Below are positions 9,590-18,966 of a stretch of DNA of 64,000 bases, piece by piece. Position 1 is the stretch's first letter; every line of letters starts with the position of its first letter. The translations under genes and the position numbers were made by a program. Below the pieces are notes generated by a model, which saw only the letters and a list, made by a program, of their open reading frames with translations, was not told the DNA's origin and ran no database searches. Source of the stretch: Varibaculum cambriense (GTDB taxonomy: Bacteria > Actinomycetota > Actinomycetes > Actinomycetales > Actinomycetaceae); contig NZ_PKHX01000009.1 in NCBI RefSeq assembly GCF_002848005.1, positions 1-64,000 of the forward strand, in the 5' to 3' direction.

Positions 9590-10958
9590 CGCCTTTATGG
9601 TGACCGTGTCCGGTCAGTTGCGCAGACGGAGGAGCTGCCTTCGTAGAATTGGTGGTACTGATCAGTACTTTCTCGATTCGACGCCCATCCATTTTTGCTA
9701 CCGTCAGGATGTGTCCACGTACCTTAAAGCTTTCCCCCACCTGGGGAATCTTGCCAGCAATTACCAAGATCAGACCGGCAACAGTTTCATAGGGGCCATC
9801 GTCTGGCAGCAATACTTCAATCCGGTCAGCTATTTCATCAGGGCGCAATGTCCCATCTACCAACCATTTATTGTCACCCTCGAGGCGGATACCGCGCCGC
9901 CGCAAGTCGTGTTCGTCAGCCACTTCCCCCACGATTTCTTCCACTACATCCTCTAAAGTAACGATTCCGCAAGTACCCCCATATTCGTCCACCACAATCG
10001 CCATTTGCAGATCAGCTGCCCGCAGTTGTACCAACAGTGGTGCTAGCCTCACGGTTTCGGGAACGCGTAGCGCCTGGACCAGGAGAGATTGGGCAGTTAC
10101 CGGCACACTGTTTCTTTTTTCAAAAGGAACCGCCACTGCGCGGCGTAAATGCACCAGGCCGAGGACGTCATCGGCGTCCTCCCCTAGAACTGGGAATCGT
10201 GAATGCCCGGTTCGCCGCGATAACTCCACCACGTCCTCGGCGCTTTGCCGCGCCTCTAAAGACTCCATCCGTCGCCGGTCGGTCATCACGTCGCGGGCGC
10301 AGAGTCTGCCTAGCCCTACGGAGCGGGTAAAAATCGTGGCGGTAGATAAGTCTAAAGTGCCGGCTTCGGCGCTGTGACGCACCATAGCCGCCAGTTCCGA
10401 AGCTGAACGTGCCGAGGACAGCTGTTCTAAGGGCTCTACTCCCAAAGCGCGAACTACCTGGTTTGATAGTCCATTTAAAACTGCAATTACGGGTTTAAAT
10501 AGTACGGTGAAGGCTCGTTGCATAGGAGTAACTACCCGCGCAACTTCGAATGGTTTAGCTAATGCCAGATTCTTAGGAAACAGCTCCCCAAACACCATTG
10601 AAAAGGCATTGACTAACACCAGAGCCACCACCACCGCAATGGCCGTGGCCAGCGAGGCTGCCAATTTAACGTCCTGCAACCATTGCGCAAACAAAGAGGT
10701 AAGCGCATTTTGGGTAGTGTATCCCAAGAGAATAGTGGTGAGGGTGATTCCCACTTGTGCCCCGGAAAGCTGGGTCGACAAATGCTGCAAAGCTTTAAGG
10801 ACGCCAGCAGCTCCCTTTTCTTTACGTTTCACCCTTCCCTCAACTTGGGCGGGATCGAGAGCTAGCATCGAGAATTCGGCAGCTACAAACAGGGCGGTAC
10901 CTATTGTCAGTAAGACTCCCAAAAGCACCATTAACAGGTAATAAACACTATCAGGCAA
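9573..10958 (-). CDS. CNNM/CBS/CorC_HlyC membrane protein, long paralogue
   Basis: 461 residues in the standard order: CNNM membrane domain (about 1-190; GALFVAAEFSMLALDPAQVE-like start and GELFPKNLALAKPFEV), a CBS pair (about 210-340, with GTCGIVTLEDVVEEIVGEVADEHD) and the C-terminal CorC_HlyC domain (about 355-435, WLVDGTLRPDEIADRI and PYETVAGLIL). Likely involved in divalent-cation efflux or resistance at the membrane, as known for the family. It is divergent from kgd, with a 207-bp region between. Confidence 0.92.
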   Translation of the reverse strand: MPDSVYYLLMVLLGVLLTIGTALFVAAEFSMLALDPAQVEGRVKRKEKGAAGVLKALQHLSTQLSGAQVGITLTTILLGYTTQNALTSLFAQWLQDVKLAASLATAIAVVVALVLVNAFSMVFGELFPKNLALAKPFEVARVVTPMQRAFTVLFKPVIAVLNGLSNQVVRALGVEPLEQLSSARSASELAAMVRHSAEAGTLDLSTATIFTRSVGLGRLCARDVMTDRRRMESLEARQSAEDVVELSRRTGHSRFPVLGEDADDVLGLVHLRRAVAVPFEKRNSVPVTAQSLLVQALRVPETVRLAPLLVQLRAADLQMAIVVDEYGGTCGIVTLEDVVEEIVGEVADEHDLRRRGIRLEGDNKWLVDGTLRPDEIADRIEVLLPDDGPYETVAGLILVIAGKIPQVGESFKVRGHILTVAKMDGRRIEKVLISTTNSTKAAPPSAQLTGHGHHKGGDQNV

Positions 10959-11165
10959 CTACACCACCATCACCAGATCGGGGGTAGGGCATACCGCAAA
11001 CACCTCTTCAAGTAGGCAATTCGTAAGCTATTTTAATAGCAATGTACCAACATTAGTAAAGCCTACATAAACTCTCTCAATATCAAGAGAAACGCTAGGA
11101 CTTTCGGACTAAATAGGCTTAATATCTTATTGGATACTCCGTCACCATCCAGAAAAGGAAGCGCC

Positions 11166-14100
11166 ATGCCCAATTCGGAAGATCAAATGGATCAGTCGGT
11201 AAGCCCGATCAACCAGGAGATCATCGATGATCTTTATGACAAATATTGCGCCGATCCCCTATCGGTTCCCGAAGACTGGAGAGAATACTTCTCCGCTTTG
11301 GAGGCGCGCAATGAACAGATAAAAGAAGCGGAACCCCACGAAAAAGAACCTCACAAGGTCAAGGGCACCGAGTCTGCAATAAGCGCCCGGGACGTTACCC
11401 GTTCCGACTTGCCTCCTGCCCCTCCGGTGGCCGCCTCCGAGCCCACCTCCCCCTATGTTGCCCGGGAAACTGCTCTCGACCTCGGCCCGGGAGGATCAGG
11501 CGGAGAAGAAGATAAAGTAGAAAGGCTGCGCGGAGTAGCTAAAGCGGTAGTTAAGAATATGGATGAATCGCTGCAGATCCCTACCGCTACCTCTGCCCGC
11601 GAGATTCCCGCGAAACTACTAATTGAAAACCGCAAAGTAATCAACACCCATTTGGCAGCCACTACTGGCGGCAAAGTATCGTTCACCCACCTGATTGGTT
11701 ATGCCATTATTGAAGCGCTAGTAGAAATGCCTTCTATGAACGTCCGCTTTGAAAAGGACGAGGACGGGCACGACTGCATCCGCAAGTTTGCGCACGTGGG
11801 CTTCGGGCTAGCGATTGATCTCCCCAAGGACGATGGCTCCCGCTCGCTAATGGTTCCAGTAGTTCACGATGCCGATACCTTAAACTTCCGGCAATTTATT
11901 GACGCCTACGAGGATCTAGTTAAGCGGGCGCGTTCCGGAGCCCTAAAGCCCGCTGATTTTGCGGGGGGAACCGTTACTTTAACCAACCCGGGAACTTTGG
12001 GAACCAAACATTCGGTTCCCCGTCTCATGGCTGGGCAGGGCGCAATTATTGGGGTAGGCGCTACCTCTTTCCCCGCCGAATGGGCAGGAGCCTCTCCTTC
12101 TCAATTGGCTAATGCGGGGGTTGGACAAGTCATGACTATGACTTCCACCTATGATCACCGCGTGATTCAAGGGGCCGGATCCGGGGAGTTCTTGCGGATT
12201 ATTGAGCAGAAACTTACCGGCCATGACGGCTTCTTTGAACGCGTATTCTCCACTTTGGGGGTGGCTCACGAGCCTTACCAATGGGAACGAGATTTTAGCT
12301 ATGACGCGGTAACTGAGAAAGGTAAACCTGCCCGGATTGCGGAACTGATTCACGCTTACCGCTCCCGCGGTCACCTGGCCGCCAATACGGATCCGCTGCA
12401 ACAGATCCTGCGCCGCCACCCAGATCTATCTATCGGATCTTATGGACTGAGCGTATGGGATTTGGATCGCGTCTTCCCTACCGGGGGTTTTGCTGGCCGC
12501 GACACTATGAACTTGCGGGATCTATTAGAACAGTTGCGCTCTACCTATACTCAGGCAATCGGCATCGAATATATGCATATTCAAGACCCCGTGCAGCGCC
12601 GCTGGGTACAAAGCCGCATTGAAAAACCCTCGAAGAAGCTTTCGAAAGATGAGCAGATGCACGTGCTCAGTATGCTCAACCACGCCGAAGCTTTTGAGAC
12701 TTTCCTGCAAACTAAATACGTGGGACAAAAACGCTTCTCGCTTGAGGGAGCAGAATCCCTAATCCCGCTGCTAGACAAAATGCTCTCTAGTGCTTCGCGG
12801 ACTGGTTTGAAGGAAATCACTATCGGGATGGCTCACCGCGGACGCCTAAATGTGCTCTCCAATGTGGCGGGTAAATCTTATGGCCAGATTTTCTCTGAAT
12901 TCGAAGGCTACTTGGATCCGAACTCGACCCAGGGGTCTGGGGACGTGAAATACCACCTGGGAACCGAGGGGATTTATTCTGCTGGCGAGGGCGAAGGCGT
13001 GCTAGTGTCCCTAACCGCGAATCCTTCCCACCTGGAAGCCGCCAATGGAGTTACCGAAGGCATCACTCGCGCTAAACAAGATCGTTTAGGGGGCGGAAAA
13101 GAAGCAGAAAGCCAGGTTATGCCGATTCTTATCCACGGTGATGCCGCCTTTATCGGCGAGGGCGTAGTCCAAGAAACCCTAAACATGTCCCAGTTGCGCG
13201 GTTACCGTACTGGCGGCACCGTGCACATTATTGTAAATAACCAGATTGGATTTACTACCGGACCTGCCTCGGGGCGTTCTACTCGCTACTGCACCGACTT
13301 AGCTAAAGGTTTGCAGGTTCCGATCTTCCACGTTAATGGGGATTTCCCACAGGACGTGGTGAAGGCAGCCCAACTAGCCTTCGACTTTAGGCAAGAGTTC
13401 CATAAAGACGTAATCATCGATATGGTCTGTTACCGTCGGCGTGGACACAACGAGGGCGATGACCCCTCCATGACCCAACCGGTGCTTTATTCCTTAATCG
13501 ATAGCCTGCCCACCACACGTGAGGTTTATACCCGCAACTTGATTGGGCGCGGAGATTTAAGCGAAGAAAAAGCCCAAGAGGCCTTGCAGGAATACCACGA
13601 TGATCTGAACAAGATTTTCCAAGAAACTCGGGAAAAGAAAGAATTCGACGCCGAAGGGCATGATGACACTACCAACCCTGGCGGGGATACCCGCTGGGTG
13701 ATGCCGACCTCGCAACAGCCCGGTCAAGGGATGATGATCGGCTGGACCTCGGCTATCACTCGCGAAGAGGTTGAGCGGATCGGCCAATCCCAGGTACGGG
13801 TGCCGGAGAACTTCACCCCCCACCCCAAGATTATGAAGGTATTGCAAAAGCGGGAAGTCATGTCGCGGGAAGGCAAGATCGACTGGGGTATGGGCGAAAT
13901 GTTGGCCTATGGTTCCCTGGTAATGGAAGGCACCAATGTTCGCCTGGGCGGACAAGATTCACGTCGCGGTACTTTCTCCCATCGTCACGCGGTAATTCAC
14001 GACTATGAAAACGGGCGCGAATGGACACCACTGAACTTCTTAACGGAGGATCAAGCTACCTTCCAGGCATTCAACTCTCCGCTTTCCGAGTATGCTCCGC

Positions 14101-14891
14101 TAGCTTTCGAGTATGGGTATTCGGTGGAGTCTCCGGAAACCTTGGTGCTTTGGGAAGCCCAATTCGGGGACTTCGCTAACTGTGGCCAAGCGGTTACCGA
14201 CGAGTTCGTTTCCTCTTCTTTTCAAAAGTGGAATGAACGATCGGGAGTAGTAATGCTATTGCCGCACGGCTACGAGGGACAAGGCCCCGACCATTCTTCG
14301 GCTCGCATAGAGCGTTATCTGCAACTGTGTGCCCAAGAAAATATGTGGGTATGTCAACCCTCAAATCCGGCTAATAATTTCCATATGCTACGCTCGCAAG
14401 CCTATAAGCGCCCGCGGAAACCTTTGATTGCCTTTGAGCCGAAGCAGTTGTTGCGGTTAGCAGCGGCAGCTTCCCCGGTAGAAGATTTTATTTCCGGAGA
14501 GTTTAAACCGGTTATCGGCGAAGTAGACGAGCGGGTAAGTCAGCCGTCACGCGTATTGCTGTGTAGCGGACGAGTCTACTACGACTTGGTGAAAGAGCGG
14601 TCTAAGCGCGAACGTTTCGATACCGCGATCGTTCGCCTAGAGCAGCTGTATCCGCTCCCGGCAGCCGAGCTGCAGGAAGTTCTGAACACCTGGGGAGATT
14701 TACCGCTCACCTGGGTGCAGGATGAACCCGAAAACCAGGGGCCCTGGCCGTTTATGGCTTTGCATCTTCCGGGAGCTATTGGCAAGACGCTGCAGGTAGC
14801 TTCCCGACCCGAAGCCGCCTCTCCGGCAGCAGGTAATTCCAAGTTACATAAAGCGGAGAACGCCGAGTTAATGGAGAAGGCTTTCGCCTAG
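11166..14891 (+). CDS. kgd: Multifunctional 2-oxoglutarate decarboxylase/dehydrogenase E1 with fused acyltransferase domain
   Basis: Thiamine diphosphate enzyme acting on 2-oxoglutarate in the TCA cycle; actinobacterial Kgd/OdhA combines the E1 part with an E2-like succinyltransferase domain. I use the ATG at 11166, preceded by AAAAGGAAG, not the TTG at 11130, giving about 1241 residues. An N-terminal helix (INQEIIDDLYDKYCADP) is followed by a variable linker and the acyltransferase domain (about 95-340, ending in STYDHRVIQGAGSGEFL). The E1 part contains MAHRGRLNVLSN, HGDAAFIGEGVVQETLNMS, NNQIGFTTGP and YRRRGHNEGDDP. No lipoyl domain is visible, as usual for this fusion. Confidence 0.96.
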   Translation: MPNSEDQMDQSVSPINQEIIDDLYDKYCADPLSVPEDWREYFSALEARNEQIKEAEPHEKEPHKVKGTESAISARDVTRSDLPPAPPVAASEPTSPYVARETALDLGPGGSGGEEDKVERLRGVAKAVVKNMDESLQIPTATSAREIPAKLLIENRKVINTHLAATTGGKVSFTHLIGYAIIEALVEMPSMNVRFEKDEDGHDCIRKFAHVGFGLAIDLPKDDGSRSLMVPVVHDADTLNFRQFIDAYEDLVKRARSGALKPADFAGGTVTLTNPGTLGTKHSVPRLMAGQGAIIGVGATSFPAEWAGASPSQLANAGVGQVMTMTSTYDHRVIQGAGSGEFLRIIEQKLTGHDGFFERVFSTLGVAHEPYQWERDFSYDAVTEKGKPARIAELIHAYRSRGHLAANTDPLQQILRRHPDLSIGSYGLSVWDLDRVFPTGGFAGRDTMNLRDLLEQLRSTYTQAIGIEYMHIQDPVQRRWVQSRIEKPSKKLSKDEQMHVLSMLNHAEAFETFLQTKYVGQKRFSLEGAESLIPLLDKMLSSASRTGLKEITIGMAHRGRLNVLSNVAGKSYGQIFSEFEGYLDPNSTQGSGDVKYHLGTEGIYSAGEGEGVLVSLTANPSHLEAANGVTEGITRAKQDRLGGGKEAESQVMPILIHGDAAFIGEGVVQETLNMSQLRGYRTGGTVHIIVNNQIGFTTGPASGRSTRYCTDLAKGLQVPIFHVNGDFPQDVVKAAQLAFDFRQEFHKDVIIDMVCYRRRGHNEGDDPSMTQPVLYSLIDSLPTTREVYTRNLIGRGDLSEEKAQEALQEYHDDLNKIFQETREKKEFDAEGHDDTTNPGGDTRWVMPTSQQPGQGMMIGWTSAITREEVERIGQSQVRVPENFTPHPKIMKVLQKREVMSREGKIDWGMGEMLAYGSLVMEGTNVRLGGQDSRRGTFSHRHAVIHDYENGREWTPLNFLTEDQATFQAFNSPLSEYAPLAFEYGYSVESPETLVLWEAQFGDFANCGQAVTDEFVSSSFQKWNERSGVVMLLPHGYEGQGPDHSSARIERYLQLCAQENMWVCQPSNPANNFHMLRSQAYKRPRKPLIAFEPKQLLRLAAAASPVEDFISGEFKPVIGEVDERVSQPSRVLLCSGRVYYDLVKERSKRERFDTAIVRLEQLYPLPAAELQEVLNTWGDLPLTWVQDEPENQGPWPFMALHLPGAIGKTLQVASRPEAASPAAGNSKLHKAENAELMEKAFA

Positions 14892-14909
14892 TTCAGTACC
14901 GGAAAATTC

Positions 14910-14946
14910 TTTGGGGGGTGGTGACGAAAAGTCACCACCCCCCAAA
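14910..14946. terminator. Rho-independent-type hairpin after kgd
   Basis: A 16-bp perfect stem (TTTGGGGGGTGGTGAC and its complement) closes a GAAAA loop, followed by AACTTTT on the plus strand. It starts 18 nt after the kgd stop. A-rich sequence on the other side may let it also stop the convergent bL37 transcript. Confidence 0.85.
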
Positions 14947-14983
14947 AACTTTTACCGCGATGATTTAGCGGCAGCTAAAGTTC

Positions 14984-15058
14984 TTAGCAGTTAGGCCGTT
15001 TGCCGTGATTGGCGGCACTGGTACGGCGGCTTTTGCGTTTACGTCCACGTTTAGACAT
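14984..15058 (-). CDS. Ribosomal protein bL37-like 24-residue protein
   Basis: The frame reads MSKRGRKRKSRRTSAANHGK, then RPNC and stop: 24 residues, one third Arg or Lys. This matches the actinobacterial 50S protein bL37 (basic start, ANHGKRPN end) as I remember it. The ribosome site GGGAAGGTG lies about 8 nt before the ATG. It follows the anti-sigma gene on the same strand, where as I recall mycobacteria also have it near the sigH anti-sigma gene. The short length means the call rests on motif resemblance and context. Confidence 0.75.
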   Translation of the reverse strand: MSKRGRKRKSRRTSAANHGKRPNC

Positions 15059-15179
15059 CTTTTACACCTTCCCAATAAATAAACAACGTCCCTAGTTTTA
15101 CACATAATCCCACGTTTTCGGAAACTGACAATGCTGACGAAAAAATATCTGACCTAAGCACCCACGAATTTCGGCAATC

Positions 15180-15467
15180 TCAGGTCTGATCTTCTTGGAA
15201 GCGTTGTTCTTCATATGCAATCTGCATCCCATCCGTTTGCATATATACCGCCAGAGACTGCACAATCCGAGTCCGTAAGGTCGAAGGAGCCACGGTTCCG
15301 TGACACAGGCAGCGCCGTAAAGACAAGGAGATACTGGCGGCTTCACCCTCTAGGATTTTCCGACAACAAGGACATTCGGCAATATGGCGTGCCTCCTCCT
15401 CACTAAGTTCGCGGGACTCTTCCGTGGCATGTCTAAAGGGATCACGCCCACATGGCTGTTCGTTCAT
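15180..15467 (-). CDS. Zinc-containing anti-sigma factor, RshA/RsrA type
   Basis: A 95-residue protein with the ZAS motif HIAECPCC (H-x3-C-x2-C) around residues 28-35 and a further CLCH later. RsrA/RshA proteins bind their ECF sigma factor in reduced, zinc-loaded form and release it on thiol oxidation. The ATG overlaps the sigma stop by one base (TAATG), so translation is coupled. The C-terminal half is acidic and poorly conserved. Identification rests on the motif plus sigma linkage. The redox role is inferred from the family. Confidence 0.85.
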   Translation of the reverse strand: MNEQPCGRDPFRHATEESRELSEEEARHIAECPCCRKILEGEAASISLSLRRCLCHGTVAPSTLRTRIVQSLAVYMQTDGMQIAYEEQRFQEDQT

Positions 15468-16174
15468 TACTTCACCCCGATTCCGTACTCGCGGGCATAT
15501 TCTGAAAGTTCCTCTCTAAGCTGGCTGCGCCCTCGATGAAGCCTAGACATTACAGTACCGAGAGGAATCCCCAGAATCTGCGATATTTCCTTATAGCTGA
15601 ACTGTTCTACATCCGCCAGGTAGACTACTGCCCGATGCTCATCTGAAAGTTTGTCAAAAGCTGCTTGGATAGTTTCATTGGGAAGTCGTTCCAAAGCGGT
15701 AGTCTCGGCAGATGGCATCCCCTCGGCATGATGCAGTGAGTGCGCTACCTGGGCTTGGTCAGTGATTTCTCCAGATCCTTGCTCTTGAGGACGCCGGGTC
15801 TTTAAACGGTACTGATTTAAAAAAGTATTAGTCATAATCCGGTACATCCAGGCTTTTAAATTGGTACCTGGTTGGTACTGGTTAAACTTGCGGAACGCCT
15901 GCATATAGGTGTCTTGAACTAAGTCTTCTGCATCGGCAGGTTTGCGAGTAAGGCGTAGTGCTCCTGCATAAAGCTGATCTAGCAACGGCAGGGCTTCTTT
16001 GCTGAAACGTTCTGATAGGGGAACGTTATTATCGTTGGCAGCTAAAGCAGCCGGCAGAGCTTCCTCCCCGTTTTCGCCCGCAAGCAAATGTCCGAGGTCA
16101 GAATCTACCGTTTTAGGTAACTCAGCCGTGCCTGCCCGGTCTGTCTCTAAGATTTCAGTTTCCATTAACTCCAT
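15467..16174 (-). CDS. sigH: ECF sigma factor, SigH/SigR type
   Basis: A group IV RNA polymerase sigma factor of 235 residues. A variable acidic N-terminus (1-50) is followed by region 2 ([20 protein letters not shown] and [19 protein letters not shown]) and region 4 ([52 protein letters not shown]). These match SigR/SigH proteins that direct the oxidative and thiol stress response in Actinobacteria. GGAG just before codon 4 favours a start at 16165. The anti-sigma gene follows with TAATG overlap. No obvious GGAAT-N-GTT autoregulated promoter was found in the 85-bp region before it. Confidence 0.9.
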   Translation of the reverse strand: MELMETEILETDRAGTAELPKTVDSDLGHLLAGENGEEALPAALAANDNNVPLSERFSKEALPLLDQLYAGALRLTRKPADAEDLVQDTYMQAFRKFNQYQPGTNLKAWMYRIMTNTFLNQYRLKTRRPQEQGSGEITDQAQVAHSLHHAEGMPSAETTALERLPNETIQAAFDKLSDEHRAVVYLADVEQFSYKEISQILGIPLGTVMSRLHRGRSQLREELSEYAREYGIGVK

Positions 16175-16259
16175 TCTAGCTTGGTTTCCGTAATCTCAGT
16201 TTGGGTATTTAAACTCCCAGAAGCTAGAAATAGCCAGCAGCTTAGGTAACAATAGAAGC

Positions 16260-16646
16260 ATGGCTAACAGGTATGCACTTTCTCGCGCGCTAATAGCGGC
16301 GCCTTTAATTATTGAGGGGATCGACGCGGTACGTAACAGCGATAAGCATGCGCGTTTAACCCAACATCACCTAGAGGTAATGGAAAAGAATGGTTTTCCT
16401 CCTCTGACCAAAAGCGATGTGAAAACTATCGCTAAAGTTTGCGGAGTGGCGGTAACCGTGTTGGCCTTGCGGATGGCTACTACCCGCCGTTCTCCCTTAA
16501 CAACTAGTGCCCTAGTACTGGCCAACGGAGCAGCTACCATTGTGAACGGTTGGCAACCAGGAAAGGTTGATGCCTTGAGGATCGCCCAGGGCCTGGCGCT
16601 CCACGCCGGTTTGACCTCCGAGATTTTCCCCGCGAGGCAGGACTAA
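16260..16646 (+). CDS. DoxX-like small membrane protein
   Basis: 128 residues with an N-terminal segment ALSRALIAAPLIIEGIDAVR, a polar stretch with many histidines and lysines, then three weakly hydrophobic segments (about 60-120) including GVAVTVLALRMATTRR and LTTSALVLANGAATIVNGW. The pattern resembles the DoxX family of small integral membrane proteins, of uncertain biochemical role. It is divergent from sigH and lies just before aroA (3 nt), so it is probably co-transcribed with aroA-rsgA. Confidence 0.65.
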   Translation: MANRYALSRALIAAPLIIEGIDAVRNSDKHARLTQHHLEVMEKNGFPPLTKSDVKTIAKVCGVAVTVLALRMATTRRSPLTTSALVLANGAATIVNGWQPGKVDALRIAQGLALHAGLTSEIFPARQD

Positions 16647-16649
16647 GCT

Positions 16650-17978
16650 TTGAGTGTCTGGAACGCCCCCGTCAAAAGCACCCCACTAAATGCGGTAATC
16701 TCGCTTCCTCCCTCAAAATCTTTAACTGCCCGCGCCCTGGTATTAGCGCTACTAGCGGAAGAACCAACGCTACTAACCAATCCGCTGCACTGCCGGGATA
16801 CCCAGTTAATGATTGCCGGGATCCAAGAGTTTGGAGCCCAGGTAGAAGAGCAAGCAGGAGGACTCCTAATTACTCCCCCTGCACAGCTAACTCCCCAAAC
16901 CGGGATTATTGAGTGCGGTCTGGCAGGAACGGTAATGCGTTTCTTGACTCCGGTGGCGCTACTTAGTGGCCGGCCGGTACGTTTCCAAGGGGATGAAGCT
17001 GCCAGTGCCCGTCCTATGAAAGGTCTGCTAGATGCCTTAACTAAGCTGGGCGCCCAGTTTAGCGATATGCCAAACCCGGGACATTTACCTTTCACGATTA
17101 GCGGTCAGTTAAATGCCAGTGAGCAACTGCAGCAGCTGCAGATAGATGCTTCTGCCTCCTCCCAATATGTTTCTGCCCTGCTGCTGATATCACCAGTGCT
17201 ACCCTTTGAACTTCAAATTGAGGTCGACTCGGTTTTACCTTCTATCCGTCACGTGGAAATGACAGTAGCGGAAGTAAATGCCTGTGGCGGACAAATCGAA
17301 AATCTGGGGGGAGAAACCGGGGATTGGAATACTCGCCAGATTCGTCATCTCTGGCGCTGTCGGCCTGCGCGCTTACGGGGCGGGGAGCGCCATATCGAGC
17401 CCGATTTAACTAATGCTGGACCGTTCCTGGCCGCAGCCATGATTTGCGGCGGACAAGTTAGTATCCCCCATTGGCCCGCTAAGACTTTCCAAGCTGGGGA
17501 CGCCTGGCGCCAACTACTAACTCCTATGGGGGCGCGGATTTATCGCTCTCCGGAGGGCAGCTTGGTTTGTCAAGGCAGTGGGGTAATCGGCGGTACCCAA
17601 TGTGATTTAGAAGCAGTGGGCGAATTAACTCCCACCTTGGCTGCCCTTTGTACCTTAGCGGTGGAGCCTTCAAAACTTACCGGGATCGGGCATCTGCGCG
17701 GACACGAGACTGACCGCTTAAACGCCCTCGAAACGGAAATTAAACGTCTGGGAGGTAAAGCTCAAGCCAGTGAAACCACCCTCCGGATTTCTCCGGCACC
17801 TTTACACGGTGATTTAGTGCAAACCTATGGTGATCATCGAATGGCTATGTTTGCTGCTCTGATCGGTTTGCAGATTCCCGGGGTGCAGATTGCAGATATT
17901 GAGTGCGTAAGTAAAACTTTCCCGGATTTTACTGCCACTTGGGAAGCCATGCTGGCCGGTGCTAATGTCGCGGCGTGA
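16650..17978 (+). CDS. aroA: 3-phosphoshikimate 1-carboxyvinyltransferase (EPSP synthase)
   Basis: Adds the enolpyruvyl group of PEP to shikimate 3-phosphate in aromatic amino acid synthesis. The 442 residues match the family. The N-terminal LPPSKSLTARALVLALLA holds the substrate-binding Lys and Ser, then GLAGTVMRFLTPVA, DEAASARPMKGLLDAL, a SASSQYVSALLL block, EPDLTNAGPFLAAAM and the C-terminal YGDHRMAMFAAL. It starts with TTG behind a weak GAGG site. It is part of a DoxX-aroA-rsgA run, and aroD lies nearby on the other strand. Confidence 0.95.
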   Translation: MSVWNAPVKSTPLNAVISLPPSKSLTARALVLALLAEEPTLLTNPLHCRDTQLMIAGIQEFGAQVEEQAGGLLITPPAQLTPQTGIIECGLAGTVMRFLTPVALLSGRPVRFQGDEAASARPMKGLLDALTKLGAQFSDMPNPGHLPFTISGQLNASEQLQQLQIDASASSQYVSALLLISPVLPFELQIEVDSVLPSIRHVEMTVAEVNACGGQIENLGGETGDWNTRQIRHLWRCRPARLRGGERHIEPDLTNAGPFLAAAMICGGQVSIPHWPAKTFQAGDAWRQLLTPMGARIYRSPEGSLVCQGSGVIGGTQCDLEAVGELTPTLAALCTLAVEPSKLTGIGHLRGHETDRLNALETEIKRLGGKAQASETTLRISPAPLHGDLVQTYGDHRMAMFAALIGLQIPGVQIADIECVSKTFPDFTATWEAMLAGANVAA

Positions 17979-18966
17979 TATTGGCACCGACGATCCCAGG
18001 GTTAGAGTTCGTCCTGCTCGTTCCAAACCACGTCGCTCAAAAAAGCAGGTAGATTATTCCACCAGTCCCACTGCTTTTGTGTTCGCGGTAGATCGCGGTC
18101 GGATCCACGTACAAATGGGAGACACCAAGCTAGTGGGGGTAAAAGCCCGGGCACTAGGCAGGCACGGTATCGTAGTCGGGGATCAGGTACGGGTCACCGG
18201 GGATTTAAGTGGGAAAAGTGGTTCTCTGGCGCGGATTGTGGAAGTTTTACCACGCAAAACAGAACTAACCCGCTCCGCAGAAGATAGCCCCGGGGCAAAA
18301 GAAAAACCCATGGTGGCAAACGCTAATCAAATGGCAATTGTTACCGCCTGCGCTGATCCCCTGCCCCGTCCGGGCATGATCGATCGGCTATTAGTTGCCG
18401 CTTATTGCGCCGGAATCAAGCCGTTACTACTGGTTACTAAATCCGATCTGACCTCACCAGAGCCGCTGCTGGAACTTTTCCGACCCTTGCAGGTTCCTAG
18501 CGTGGTAACCAGTATAGAGAGCGGAGAAGGAATCGATGAGGTAGCCGAGATGCTGGCTGGGCGGGTCAGTGTACTGGTAGGCCACTCGGGTGTAGGTAAA
18601 TCCTCGCTGATGAATGAGCTTATCCCGCAGGCTGAACGCTCCACCGGACAAGTTAACCAGGTGACCGGGCGCGGTCGCCACACCTCCACTTCGGTAATGG
18701 CTCTCCCCTTCCAGGATGGCTGGTTGATTGATACGCCGGGGATTCGTTCTTTTGGTTTAGCGCATATTAGCGAGGACGATCTGTTAGCCGCCTTCCCGGA
18801 TCTAGCGGAGATAGCCACCGACTGCCCGAAACTATGCCGCCACCTAGCATCCTCACCGGGATGCCAGCTAAGTACCTTAGAAGAAACCGATCCCGCCCAA
18901 GAGCGGCGGGTGGAATCTTTCCGGCGCTTACTTTCCTCCCAACATAGCCAAAATTCGTTGGTGTAA
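17965..18966 (+). CDS. rsgA: Ribosome small-subunit-dependent GTPase A
   Basis: A circularly permuted GTPase acting in late 30S maturation. Order: basic N-terminal tail (RPARSKPRRSKKQ), OB fold (about 30-95), GTPase with the permuted motif order (VTKSD, then GHSGVGKSSLMNEL at about 195-208, then DTPGIRSFGL), and a C-terminal zinc region with C-x4-C (CPKLCRHLASSPGC). The ATG at 17965 lies inside the aroA end, and a GTG at 17959 is an alternative. Overlap with aroA implies coupled translation. Its 3' end overlaps the convergent hisN by 39 bp. Confidence 0.93.
   Translation: MSRRDIGTDDPRVRVRPARSKPRRSKKQVDYSTSPTAFVFAVDRGRIHVQMGDTKLVGVKARALGRHGIVVGDQVRVTGDLSGKSGSLARIVEVLPRKTELTRSAEDSPGAKEKPMVANANQMAIVTACADPLPRPGMIDRLLVAAYCAGIKPLLLVTKSDLTSPEPLLELFRPLQVPSVVTSIESGEGIDEVAEMLAGRVSVLVGHSGVGKSSLMNELIPQAERSTGQVNQVTGRGRHTSTSVMALPFQDGWLIDTPGIRSFGLAHISEDDLLAAFPDLAEIATDCPKLCRHLASSPGCQLSTLEETDPAQERRVESFRRLLSSQHSQNSLV

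Noticed and set aside
11130..11165. Upstream TTG start for kgd
   Set aside because: The ATG at 11166 has a good AAAAGGAAG site and the family starts close to it; the TTG has none.
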